Below, in pieces: positions 21,367 to 32,100 of a DNA stretch of 64,000 nucleotides. The notes beneath the pieces were generated by a model that was not told the origin of the DNA, ran no database searches, and saw only the letters and a list, made by a program, of their open reading frames with translations. This DNA comes from Tritrichomonas musculus (Eukaryota > Parabasalia > Tritrichomonadida > Tritrichomonadidae). Position 1 is the stretch's first letter. Each line of letters opens with the position of its first letter. The position numbers and the translations under genes are program-made. Where the stretch lies: NCBI GenBank assembly GCA_039105265.1, contig JAPFFF010000001.1, forward strand, positions 8,122,001 through 8,186,000. Direction: 5' to 3'.

Positions 21367-23256
21367 CAGGTGCGAGAACTAAAAAATTTTAAAAAAAACG
21401 ATCAACATTCTTTTTTAAACTTTTGTAATATCTTGGAAAATACTATGTAACATTTATTTTTTATAATATAATTATGCATAATCTTTTATTTTAATAATTA
21501 AAATATATTAACATAATATTTATCTTCTTTATAAGTAGCCAAAACATAAGAATCTTCATTTTTAATTTAAAATCATATTTATCTTGATAAATAATTAGAT
21601 ATTTATAATATTTTATTTTAATATATTTTATAATCTTAATATAACATTAAATTAAGTATTTAATAAATATTTATATTAGATAATTTTCCAAGATATGAAT
21701 AATTTTATTTTTATTATTTCATTATTTATAAATATCTAATAGTATTGTTTATATCAAAGTGATAACTATTTAAAATTCATCATAAATATTAATAATTAAT
21801 ACTATGTCAGAATATAATTAAAAATGGCTTGCCAAGAGACATTTTAAAGCTTCCTCATTCAAAATTTAGTTATTATAAATATTTCTCTCAATTTCATTCA
21901 ATTTAATTTTTAAAACAAAAAATAAAGAAAAATGTGATTTCTAAATGAGATATTATCATGAAAATCTCAGAATTTAATTTTTATATGATAATAAATATAA
22001 TAATAATGCTATTATGGAATTTTAAGCAATTCGATCAAAAAAGTATTATTTACATATTTTAGTCTAAATCTGATATATTTTATATTTGAAAATATAATAA
22101 TATGATAATTCATCATGAAAATATATTTTTACATGAAAACTAGAAATATATTTGAAAATTACCGAAATAAATGCATTTTAAATTTCAAACCACCACTGAA
22201 AAAAAGGCCCTATTGTTTTAAGTAGAACCATCCTAAAATAATAAACATAATATTTAATACTTATATGAAACTTTATAAGAACTTTTTAGGGACATATTTT
22301 AAGATATATTCAAATAGTTTTTTTTCTATTTTTTTTTTTTTTGAATATTTGAGAGGATATGCAAATAATTCTATAAGTGTAAACAAAATAATTCTTAAAT
22401 GCATTCAATTTTATTGATTAAACAAAAATGCGTAAAAACGTATTTTTAATTTATTTTTCTTAATGATAATATTGAAATTAAATTTTTTATCTGATTTATA
22501 TTCTAAAAATATTATTAATGTTTATTTTCTTTGAATATAATAGAGTTAATATTATATACAAATATTAATCACTTTTCAATAAATGTTGAATCAATCACAC
22601 AAGTATGGAATACACCTGACATTAAAATATATTTTCAAAGAATTTATAATTAGCTTGAATTTCAGCCATTTTTTTATAAAGAATAAATTTAAAAATCATC
22701 ATCTTTATAAGGTAGCAGTATATTGACTAGATATATAAATTTGTCAAATGCCAATACAAAGAAAATAAGAATAAAAACGCAGTATTGAGAAAAAGACTAA
22801 CTTAAAATACTATGAAAGTTTATCAAATTTCAAAAATGACAGAAGAAAAATAGAGTTTACACAAATTGAAAATTCATTTATATTTTTATTAAAGATAATA
22901 ATCCAATTGGCACTCATTTCAAAGAAGATGATATAAATGATGCTGAATATCGTGAATATCTGAAAAAAAATTTAAATTAGGCAAACTAATGTTAAGAAAT
23001 GGATCAAAAAAGAATAAATAATAAATTTAAATAAATTTAATATTAAAATTTTCTTTAAAATCAATATATAAATGCTTTTACTTATTTTCTATGATTGAAT
23101 AGTTTACATCATTTTCATTGAATATTTAAAAACCCAATATTTTGTCTCCTACCGAATATTTATTGATGAAAATAATATATAACATATAATATCATATAAA
23201 AATCTAAATATATTAAAATCGAGCTTTTTTATCAAATTTCCTAGTTCTCGCACCTT
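21367..23256. mobile_element. 1.89-kb hAT-like non-autonomous element
   Basis: An 8-bp duplication TGATTTTT (21359-21366 and 23257-23264) flanks ends CAGGTGCGAGAACTA and AAGGTGCGAGAACTA (other strand). The interior has no transposase. It shares terminal sequence and GGCCCTAT-containing modules with the element at 34.9-37.1 kb, so it belongs to the same family. The T-rich target makes the duplication slightly less certain. Confidence 0.75.
22891..22980 (+). pseudogene. short coding-like fragment inside the hAT-like element
   Basis: Thirty codons read KDNNPIGTHFKEDDINDAEY followed by REYLKKNLN and a stop. The composition is protein-like compared with the surrounding AT noise. It could be a captured or ancient piece of a host or transposase gene. 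No homologue is recognised. Confidence 0.25.
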
Positions 23257-23264
23257 TGATTTTT

Positions 23265-23569
23265 TAATGCAAGAAACTAAAAAAAAAAAAAGCTATATAA
23301 ATATAATATATTTAATTATAAAGCATTTTCGATAAAAGTAAATTAAAAATACCTCCAAAATAATTTTTGAAAATTTAACGATTTAATGCAAAAAGTTGAT
23401 ATTTTACATCGACCATTTATTGGAGATTTTATCAATAAAAATATCTTTTACTGATAATCATCCCTGATATAGATAAACAAAAAGAAATGAAAAAAAATAT
23501 TTTATTCATATCTACATTGGTAATTTAAACCTCCGAATCCTTACCATTAAGAAAGTTTTCGTACATTAT
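23265..23569. other. AT-rich spacer
   Basis: No gene seen. It may include the displaced right part of the MITE copy that begins at 21217. Confidence 0.35.
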
Positions 23570-24118
23570 TTTTTGCAAGAGAGATTGGGCCTCAGCTTTT
23601 TGAGAGAACTAATTGAAAGAAAAAATAGGAGAAAAATGGAGAATACTATTTTGAGAATATTTATGTAAATAAAAAAATTGATGCATCTTTTTATATTTTT
23701 ACATAATTTTTACCGAGACTTACATCAAAAGGAAGGATCGGTAGATATTATGTAACATAAAAAGATGCATTTTTTTTAAGGTACAAATCCAGTACGTTTA
23801 GTAACCGCAATTTTTTTTGACATTCTCAAAGAATAAGATGACATGTTAAATAAAAAACGATTATTTTCATCCATTTCATATAACATGTCATAATGTTTAT
23901 TTAAATTGTAAAATAAGTGTCAAAAACAAACCTAGTCAATTTAAACTTTTTCAGAGACATGCAACTATTCAAATAATAAACGTTCTCCTATTCAAAAAAT
24001 AACGTACTGGATTTGTACCTTAACATGAATGGTCTCAGTAAATATTATTCTACATTTTCTTCTTATTTTTTTCTATTAGTTCTCTCAAAAAGCTGTGGCA
24101 CAATCTCTCTTGCAAAAA
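23570..24118. mobile_element. TIR element (~70-bp arms) with a nested TTAA element
   Basis: Inverted arms begin TTTTTGCAAGAGAGATTG on both sides and continue through CAGCTTTTTGAGAGAACTAA for about 70 bp. A further inner inverted pair (ATGCATCTTTTTAT against its inverse) lies at about 23682 and 23770. A lone arm of the same family is at 29001-29043. No target duplication was identified. Confidence 0.7.
23780..24019. mobile_element. 240-bp MITE with perfect TIRs and TTAA duplication
   Basis: TTAA at 23776-23779 and 24020-24023 flanks identical inverted ends GGTACAAATCCAGTACGTT (19 of 19). The TTAA target suits piggyBac or Kolobok. It is nested in the TIR element above and is probably young, given the perfect ends. 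Confidence 0.85.
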
Positions 24119-24861
24119 TTGAATCAATAAACCATTCAAAAACAAAAATTATTTAAAACTAAAGAAGGAAAAAAGATTTTATGTAATGTATTATATATTT
24201 ATTAACAATATGTTTGGTATCTATGTGCTTATCAGCATTTGAGATTTTGAATATGTTTTCTGAGAAAACTTTTCTCTGATAATAATTTCAAAACATCTGA
24301 CTCGACTTTAAATTTCAATTAAACTGGTAAGAGAAAACATAAACTTCCTCCAATGATATTTGTGAATACCAAATAAAGAATTAAAAATTTTGACTTTTCT
24401 TCTCTGATATGATATTATTTGAGAATTTTTGAAAGAACTAAAAGAGATATTAATACAAATCATGCTGTATCTACGTTGATATCAATGATAGAATTAAATG
24501 AATAAATAAATTAAATTGATATGGAGTATTGATAGAATTAAATGAATAAATTATTTATTTTTTCTCCTCTCAATTACAAAAATAAATCTCTTAAAATTCA
24601 CTTAAACGATAACAAAATCCACTCAATTTTCAATACTGCATACAAAACTAAAAAACTATAAGCTATGCAACTTTTTTGTATTGTTCATATAAAAAATACA
24701 TCTGATTCTGATTAATAAATTTAAAATTTATTCATAAAAACCATGAATTGATTTTTTTTATAAAGATTTATATGGCTGATTTGTAGATTTTTTAAGAGAG
24801 TTAACGAATTAAGTAATTCTTTGCTAACCTGAAATAAACTTTTTAACGTACAAAAATTTTC
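24119..24861. other. AT-rich spacer, no gene seen
   Basis: The string TGATAGAATTAAATGAATAA is present twice (near 24486 and 24530). No other structure recognised. Confidence 0.5.
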
Positions 24862-25974
24862 TCACTGGTTGGTATCATTTGAGGGTACTGTTTGATAAAG
24901 TGATGAAAATAAAGATTTGCACGAATCTTTTAAGAAAAATGACACTACACAATAATCAAGCATTACATCTTTGGGTTTAACTACTAGAACACAATTTTTA
25001 TAATCGTTTTTATTTGGTACACAGTCATACTTGTAGTATTTGTCTTCGATTTTAACCAAAACATACTTAGAAGATCTCTGTGATGATTCAAATATTCCAG
25101 CATAAAAGCTATATGTTATTTCAGTCGAAGTTTTAGCATTAGTATTATTATTATTGTTGTTATTGTCATTATTGTTATTGTTATTGTTATTATTATCATT
25201 GTTATTATTATTATTGTTATTATTATTATTGTTATTATTGCTATTTTCAACATTTGTATTAGAATTTGAATTATCATTGTTATTTTCATTTGTAGAAAAT
25301 GCGCTACCATTTGAATCAACACTTTGTTCATACTTAACAGTTAATTCGCTAGGGAAATAAAATGTACCATCATCTTTAATATTAACATCTTTTCGATTCG
25401 GTGCAAATGCAGAAATTGGCGTAATTATTGGTATGAAAATAATAATATCAGCCTCTATGTCTTTAAAAACAGGTTTTGATGGAATAGCCATTGAAAATTC
25501 TTTAATCTTTAGTTTCGACTCTTTGCTGAATACTTCACAGAATTTGTGTATAATAGAACGAATTGATGCTGGCGATTGATATTCTACCATTTCATCTTTC
25601 AAAAGATCAAGGGATAAGATTAAATTATAAATATTAGGCATATGAGGATAATTAACTCTATAATAATACAACCATTTTGAAAGTTCCATATCTTTAAGGT
25701 CGTGCACTGTGCTATTTGCAATAAAAGTCCCGAAAATTGATGCAAGGTTAAGAAAAATTTGAAAATTACTCGATGTAGTATATGGGGGAAAAGGTATACA
25801 CATTTCAGTGCTATAGGTCGTTTTCGTAGAATCATATCGTTGAATTGATGTAAACAAAACTTTGAAATTGGGAAATATTTTTTTATCATTATTTTTTTGA
25901 GTATTTTGATTTTGATCATCTGTTGTTGGCCCTTCGAGGGTTTGGAATATGAATTTATAATTTTTTGTTGACAT
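24862..25974 (-). CDS. unrecognised Asn-rich protein, possibly USP-related
   Basis: A 370-residue protein read from the ATG at 25974 (MSTKNYKFIFQTLEG). The frame stays open upstream to about 26190, but that part runs antisense to the neighbouring ankyrin gene and has no ATG, so I reject it. Residues about 210-290 hold a long Asn/Asp low-complexity run encoded by ATT/GTT-type repeats on the plus strand. The C-terminal part (ITYSFYAGIFESSQRSSKYV then KIEDKYYKYDCVP, then CVVSFFLKDS) has the rhythm of the last strands of a ubiquitin-specific protease fold, but the catalytic GHY is not there and no Cys box was found. It could be a non-catalytic USP relative; function unknown. Confidence 0.6.
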   Translation of the reverse strand: MSTKNYKFIFQTLEGPTTDDQNQNTQKNNDKKIFPNFKVLFTSIQRYDSTKTTYSTEMCIPFPPYTTSSNFQIFLNLASIFGTFIANSTVHDLKDMELSKWLYYYRVNYPHMPNIYNLILSLDLLKDEMVEYQSPASIRSIIHKFCEVFSKESKLKIKEFSMAIPSKPVFKDIEADIIIFIPIITPISAFAPNRKDVNIKDDGTFYFPSELTVKYEQSVDSNGSAFSTNENNNDNSNSNTNVENSNNNNNNNNNNNNNNDNNNNNNNNNDNNNNNNNTNAKTSTEITYSFYAGIFESSQRSSKYVLVKIEDKYYKYDCVPNKNDYKNCVLVVKPKDVMLDYCVVSFFLKDSCKSLFSSLYQTVPSNDTNQ

Positions 25975-26029
25975 ATTAGAATAAAGGTGAAATAAAAATG
26001 ACCATGGTAAAATTTTTTCAATTTCCCCA
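25975..26029. promoter_or_regulatory. 55-bp divergent promoter region
   Basis: Two genes diverge from this interval. For the minus-strand gene TCATTTTT (25994-26001, minus strand) lies 20-27 bases upstream of its ATG and fits the trichomonad initiator TCAYTW. For the plus-strand ankyrin gene TCAATTTC (26018-26025) lies 5-12 bases upstream of its ATG, a near match. Confidence 0.4.
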
Positions 26030-26991
26030 ATGAAAGGTGAAATAGATAATGCTGCTAAGTATTGCGAAGAAGAAAAAATAGATGCACTTGCTGCTTTAAT
26101 TCCTAAAGTTATTGATGCTAATGTTGTTGTTTTAGTGTTTTTTTTTTTTACTTTTTTAGATGGGACCGTAATGGACAAGTAATTAAGCAAGGTTCTTTAC
26201 TTCATGTTGCTGCTTATTGCGGTTCAATAGATTGTATAAATTTTCTTCTTGATAATAAAGCAGATATTGATAAAAGAGATGAGATTTTATTATATGATTG
26301 TTAATTTCATTTTTTCATTTTTTTTTTCATGGCGTTTATTATTTCCCGAATTGATCGAACTCCGATTTATATGGCATGCATTAGTGGATATTTTCCAGTT
26401 GTTGAGCTTTTATTAACAGAAGGAGCTGATCCCAATATTTTTGATATTCATGATTTTTATTTTTCATCATCATATTTTCACACTTCTTTTTTTTAAAAAT
26501 TATGTTTATTATATTAGATTAATTGGACGCCTTTACATAGAGCTGCTCTTTGGTCACATATTTCGATAATTAAACTACTTTTATCTCATAAAGTTGATCC
26601 GAAAGTTGCCGATGACATTTTTTTTCATTCATTTATAATGTTTAGAATCAAATGATTTAATGGCGTTTGCATTTATATATATTTATTGGACTCCACTTCA
26701 TCTCACAGCAAAATGGGATCATTTTGAAGCAGCAGAAATACTTTTAGCAGCAGGTGCTGATGTGAATGCAACAAACATTTCCACTTTCATATTTATTTTG
26801 ATATTCTATCAAATTAATTAATGGAATTTCAAAAAGTTTTTATTTATAAAACACCATTTGAAATTGCTTTTATGTTTAATCGAAGTAAGGTTGGAAGAGT
26901 ACTTCGAAAAGCAGGAGGAGAAGTTAGTACAGATTATTTGAAACAACTTACTTCAGAAGAGAAGCAAGCATTATCAAAATTTGGAGTATAA
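26030..26991 (+). pseudogene. ankyrin gene interrupted at every repeat junction
   Basis: Six coding blocks give a small ankyrin protein: MKGEIDNAAKYCEEEKIDAL (26030 on), RWDRNGQVIKQGSLLHVAAY (26158 on), RIDRTPIYMACISGYFPVVE (about 26347 on), INWTPLHRAALWSHISIIKL (26518 on), IYWTPLHLTAKWDHFEAAEI (26681 on) and IYKTPFEIAFMFNRSKVGRV (26842 on), ending at TAA 26989-26991. Between them are T-rich spacers of about 30 bp (first) and 45-66 bp (the other four). Each of the four later spacers contains an in-frame stop and sits at the same place in the ankyrin repeat, just before the xTPLH turn. No GT-AG ends or trichomonad GTAYGT/ACTAAC motifs are visible. It is either a gene with unusual introns or other removed sequences, or a pseudogene; the typing as pseudogene is provisional. 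Confidence 0.6.
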
Positions 26992-27155
26992 AAATAAAAG
27001 ATGATATTATTATTATATTTTAGTAAAATTAACTTATATTTTTTTCTGGAAAAATCAATTTTTTGGCAGAATTCTATTCAATTGAAAATTTTAACAACAT
27101 TGACATTTAAAAGTTTTATTCAAAATTTTAAAAAAATTATAAAAACATTTTAATT

Positions 27156-28664
27156 ATGGGGAAAAACAAATCAAAAAAGTCAAAAACTCAAAATTCAAAA
27201 AGAGATGATGATGATGGAAATCCAAATCATGGCAAAAATTCAAACCGAAATCAAAAGAATCCAAACCAAAAAGGAAATAATAATAATAATTCTCGGAGAG
27301 GAGGGAATAAACTAATAGATTTATCAGATCATGGATCTAGAACATGTAAACATTATTGTTTTGTCACCGAGCAAAAAGTTAGGCAAACTTTTGGCGATAA
27401 AACTTTCAAAAAAGCTCTTAGTGGGTTTCAAATAACAAGAAAAGAAAATGAAAAATTGAAGCAACTCCATCCAGAAGTAAATTGGTATAAAACAGATAAT
27501 TTAATAATTTGCTTAGTATGTGGGAGAGTTGTTGATGAAAACCATTTCGACCGCCACTTTGTCCAAAACCACTGCTTGGCATTAGATCTTGACAAACAAG
27601 TTATATTTTGTACTAAATGCAACGAAGAATATCAAATTGAGCCAGGAACACTTTGTGCTGAATTACTCAATATTAATACAGAAAAAGTAACCCCACTTAC
27701 TGTTGCTGCAGCATCAACAATTAAAAGTGATGTAAGATTAAAAGGATTATTTAATCTAGGAAACAGTTGCTGGATGAATTCTGTTTTACAAATGTTTTCT
27801 CATCTTCCAGAATTTGCAGCGGGAGGCGGCAGGTTATGTGGCAGTTTCAGAAATCTTAAACAATCACTCTTAATAACTGAACAAACAACTGGAAATAGCA
27901 GAGGAAAATCAAATTCATTTGCAATCCGACCAAACGAATTTGTTTCTGCTTTGAAAGAAAAGCTTGATTTTCTCGATGTTCATGAACAACAAGATGCTTA
28001 CGAATTTTTAATTTTTCTCTTAGATTTAATTAGAAATGAACAAGGAGGTATTTCGACCAATTTGAATTCAAGTAATTTGGAAGATGTTGAGAAATGCTTA
28101 AATACCCCTCTTGACAAACTTTTTGGCTTTATACTAAAAAGAGAAATGAGATGTCAAAATTGCCAAGCCGTTAAAGCACTTTATGAAAGATCAGCAGTTT
28201 TATCATTATTCATACCATTTGCTGGTTCTGCTACTACTCTTGATGATTGCTTGCAGATGTACTTTAGCGAATCTTCTACAGATGAAGACCATGAATGTGA
28301 ATTTTGTAACACAAAAGCAGAATGCATCATGAAATCTTCAATGCTTCAAGAACATCTTCCCGAAGTTTTAATTTTACATTTATCTCGTTTTAGAATGGGC
28401 AAAAATGGATATTTGAAAAATAATATTGAAGTTGTTTTTACAGAAGAACTTGTTTTAAACGACAATTTAAATGTTGATGCAACATATACATTATTTGGTT
28501 TTGTAACTCATTATGGATCAATTGATGCTGGACATTACACATCACTTGGCAGAATTGGTGATAATTATTATTTGTTTGATGATGATTCTGTAACACCTGT
28601 TGACAAAGAAAAAGGCTTTCAGCTTCAACCATATATTATGTTTTATATAAGGAAACATGATTAA
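27156..28664 (+). CDS. ubiquitin carboxyl-terminal hydrolase (USP) with zf-UBP
   Basis: A 502-residue deubiquitinase that removes ubiquitin from proteins. Residues 1-55 are a basic Lys/Asn/Gly tail that could be nuclear-targeting. A zinc-finger UBP-like region follows at about 62-165 (CKHYC, LVCGRVV, HFDRHFVQNHC, CTKC). The catalytic domain starts at 196: GLFNLGNSCWMNSVLQ with C205 as nucleophile, and HYGSIDAGHYTS with H460 as base, followed by the Asp cluster 475-477. Two CxxC pairs (CQNC and CEFC) form the usual structural zinc site between the boxes. All catalytic residues are present. The layout recalls USP3/USP22/USP16-type enzymes, but I cannot fix the subfamily. Confidence 0.93.
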   Translation: MGKNKSKKSKTQNSKRDDDDGNPNHGKNSNRNQKNPNQKGNNNNNSRRGGNKLIDLSDHGSRTCKHYCFVTEQKVRQTFGDKTFKKALSGFQITRKENEKLKQLHPEVNWYKTDNLIICLVCGRVVDENHFDRHFVQNHCLALDLDKQVIFCTKCNEEYQIEPGTLCAELLNINTEKVTPLTVAAASTIKSDVRLKGLFNLGNSCWMNSVLQMFSHLPEFAAGGGRLCGSFRNLKQSLLITEQTTGNSRGKSNSFAIRPNEFVSALKEKLDFLDVHEQQDAYEFLIFLLDLIRNEQGGISTNLNSSNLEDVEKCLNTPLDKLFGFILKREMRCQNCQAVKALYERSAVLSLFIPFAGSATTLDDCLQMYFSESSTDEDHECEFCNTKAECIMKSSMLQEHLPEVLILHLSRFRMGKNGYLKNNIEVVFTEELVLNDNLNVDATYTLFGFVTHYGSIDAGHYTSLGRIGDNYYLFDDDSVTPVDKEKGFQLQPYIMFYIRKHD

Positions 28665-29104
28665 TAATAATATATGCTTTTATTTGCTATTTAGATAAAA
28701 TAAAATGTTTATAGATAAAATTTCATTTATTTTACTTTTAAATATAAAGATTTACAACATATTTTGTAAAATTACTGTTGGCGAAGATTGTACAGATGAA
28801 TGGTAAAGTCGAACATAAATTTTCTGAAATTGACAATTTCAGTAATAAATAACTTTTTTATTCATGATTATTATTTTCATTTTTGTATTTTTGATCAAAA
28901 AGTTGTAAACACAAAAAATTTTATGTAAAAATATAAAAAGCTGCATTGTTATTTTTTTTTTTTTATTTACATGAATAATCTCAAAATAATATTCCACATT
29001 TTTCTCCTAAATCTCTTTTCAATTAGTTCTCTCAAAAAGTTGAGATAAATAAAAATAATTAATTATTAGCATATATAATAACACTTTATATAATTAAGTA
29101 AATA
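28665..29104. other. convergent intergenic region with a lone TIR arm
   Basis: This lies between two convergent genes. At 29001-29043 a CTCCTAAATCTC...AATTAGTTCTCTCAAAAAGTT segment matches one arm of the TIR element at 23570-24118. Otherwise nothing is seen. Confidence 0.5.
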
Positions 29105-32100
29105 CTACCAACCACTATTATCATAATCACATAATTGACATGCAACATTATACAATTTCAAGAATTCTTTAGGTGTCTTAGGTTCAACTATATCATCTCT
29201 AATAAGTCCATAATTTCTCACCAAATAGTCAAATGCAGTTAAACCATCATTATCTTTAATTGTCAGATCAATATTATCTTTTGTCAACAAAAGGCTAACG
29301 GAATAAGAAATTTGATTTGCCAATGAAAATATGAGTGGTGTCATTCCATCGTTATTTTGTATATTCAAGTCTATTTCAGGTCTTCTAAGTAAGGCTTCCA
29401 ATGATAGCGAATTTTGGATGATAACTGCTTCGAATATCGGCGCTGATCCGTCATCACATTTTCTATTAACGTCTATTCCTTCGTGGTTCAACAAAGGCTC
29501 CAATAATTGCGGGTTTTGACAAGCGATAGCCAAAGGTGTATGTCCCAAAGTAATATTGAATGCGTTATCAATTTGACCTTCACCGATATCTTCAAAATAA
29601 ACGTCCTCATTTTCATTCATAAAGAACATATAATTATTGTCATTCATTCCATTTCCAATTCCCGTGTAACCGTCATAACCGCCGTTAGATCCGTAATAAC
29701 ACTTAGTAAACGGGTGATACAAATAAATGGGCTCATTTATGTCAATTCCAGGCTGATCGATCAATAAACTAATCAGCAAACTATCAACGGACAATGAGTA
29801 AGCAAAGGCGGTTTTGACATCTGACAAATAGGGGTCAAAATTAGGGTTACCCATAATTGCCTGCGCTATTGTATCTGTTCTCATCTTGATTGATTCGACG
29901 AGTAATGTTGTACCTTGATTATTTCTGAGGTTTACATCGTCATTGAGAAGATTGAGAACAGAATTGAATGGAGTCAGTTCGTTCTGTCTACAAAGGCCAA
30001 ATAGACAACTAACGAGATCGTTTTTGTCAGGATCAAAGCGTGGATGATTCAATATCAAAGGGAGGTTGTGCTCAACTTCACCGTTCCATACACAGACAGT
30101 ATACAAAATGTTCTCAAAAGTGCCAATTTTATTGGCAGATGGAACTTTTCGATTGACGTCAAAATTAAGCGTCATCAAATGCGCAAAGATAGTGCCAATG
30201 CCAAATATGGAGGCAGACATGAGAGCAATGTTCGTGTTGGGAAGATCAGCTTCAAAGTTGGCTGAGTTGGTAATGGCAACGGCTATTCGATCGCCGATGT
30301 TGGCGCCGTGGGCAGAGATACTTAACGCACTCTCATTGCTGCTGTTGGTGTAGTTAACATCAACTCTATCGTCGGAAAGTAGAAGTTCAACAAGCTTCAA
30401 ATTGCCAACTAAAACAGCAGCCATCAAGGGAGCTTTGCCACTTTTGTCGGGGAAGTTAACGTCTATTTCAGGACTCTTTATCATGACGGACACGCAGTCG
30501 ATGTTCTGCTGATTAATTGCTGCAATGAGTGGCGTTACTCCATCAAATAAAAAGTTGGCATTGATATCAGTAAAGCTTAGAAAATAATTCAATATGTCAT
30601 ATTCAAATTCAACTTTTTCAATACATCGATCATCGTTAATATTTCGCTTGTTTCCATGGAAAAAATTAACTTGCCGTGGCGCCACAAAGTCAAAAATACG
30701 ACCTCCACCAACATTCGATAATGAACTTGTGGGCTTGAAGTTGAAATAGGCAACAAAGGCAGAATTAATTTGCCACATTTGATCTCGAAGTTGTTCTTCA
30801 CTGTAAGCATTGATGATCGTTTTCATGATTTGAAAATGCTTATAACGAGCTGCAATGATAATTGCTGTTTCATGCATTGAATTATAAAGATTAAGATCAA
30901 TTCCCGGTTGCTTTAAAAGATATTCAACTGTTTCTAGTGATCCACTTGAAGCAGCAGCACAAAGTGCTGATCCTTCATGCATCGTTACGTTATTTATATA
31001 CAATTGCGAAGAATCAGAATTATCATCAGAATTGTTGTTATTATTATTGTTATTGTGATTATCATTACTTCTTTCTTCTTTTTCATTGCTTCGATATTCT
31101 GGATTGTCACATAAAAGTTTGACTATTTCAAATAATCCTTTTCGCGAAGCTTTGATTAAAGTGTCGCATTGAGCACCACCAAGCCTGATAAACAAAGAAG
31201 CAACAACAATTTGGCCGTTTTCAATGGCAGAATTCAAATATTTGTTGTTTAATTTGGAACATGATTCACCTGGAATCAATTTGAATATTAATTTGAGGAT
31301 GTCAATATAACCTTTACTTGCAATTTCACCAAGAATGCCACCAACTTGGTCAACATTTAGTGACAAATAGTGATTCTCTGCAAAAAAGTTGCAAACATCA
31401 AAGAAACCATTTTGAGCTGCTAAACAAAAGGCTTGATTGAATTTGAGTTCTTTATTCGATTCATCCTTTTGAGCAAATTTCGTTTCTATTATGTATTTCA
31501 CTATTTCAAGTTGGCCATGTTGAGATGCTGATTCGAGAATCTGAGTCCAATCACAGTCTTCTCTGCTAATGAAGTATTTCAAGATATCAATATGTCCGAA
31601 ATAAACAGCTTTTTGGATAAGTTTTGTGAATGTTTTTGAGCTGATTTCAATATTCATATTACCTATTTTAGTAGCTGCTTTCCTAAAGCATTGTTCTGTA
31701 TCGTATAACTTATCTTCATTATCATCTTTATCACCAAAGTCATCATTATTATCATTTTCGTTGTAATTATCATTATCAATAATATTCTCATCATTGCTGT
31801 CATTTGTTGTTTCTTTAAGATTAAGGTTGCTTCCAGCTGCTTCTGATGATGATGGTGGCCGAAGAACTTCAATCCAAAGTTTGATGACATCAAGATGACC
31901 TCTTGAAGCAGCCGCAATGAGAGATGACTCAATTTCAGCAGAAGAAATTGGTTTGTCATATCTCGCAGCAATCATCATTTTGATGATTCGGAGGCTTCCA
32001 AAAGAAGATGCTGCCTCAAGAACCGTTTTTGGCATCTGATTCAATTTTTGCTGAGTCAAATTCATTCCAAAAGTAGCCTGATTGGCCAGCAATTGAGAAG

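Noticed and set aside
25154-25360. Plus-strand Leu-rich open frame
   Set aside because: It is the complement of the Asn codon repeats in the minus-strand gene.
26105-26160. Canonical intron in the first ankyrin spacer
   Set aside because: The segment ends in TTTTTTAG, but no GT start gives the correct frame (the removed length must be 3n+2), and GTAYGT/ACTAAC motifs are absent.
25975-26190. Upstream extension of the Asn-rich protein's open frame
   Set aside because: It has no ATG, runs antisense to the first ankyrin block and would include poly-Lys from the T tract; the ATG at 25974 with a TCATTT string upstream is a better start.
31663-31971. Second minus-strand open frame inside the giant ankyrin gene
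   Set aside because: Out-of-frame shadow with Met/Ile-rich low complexity over the acidic insertion.
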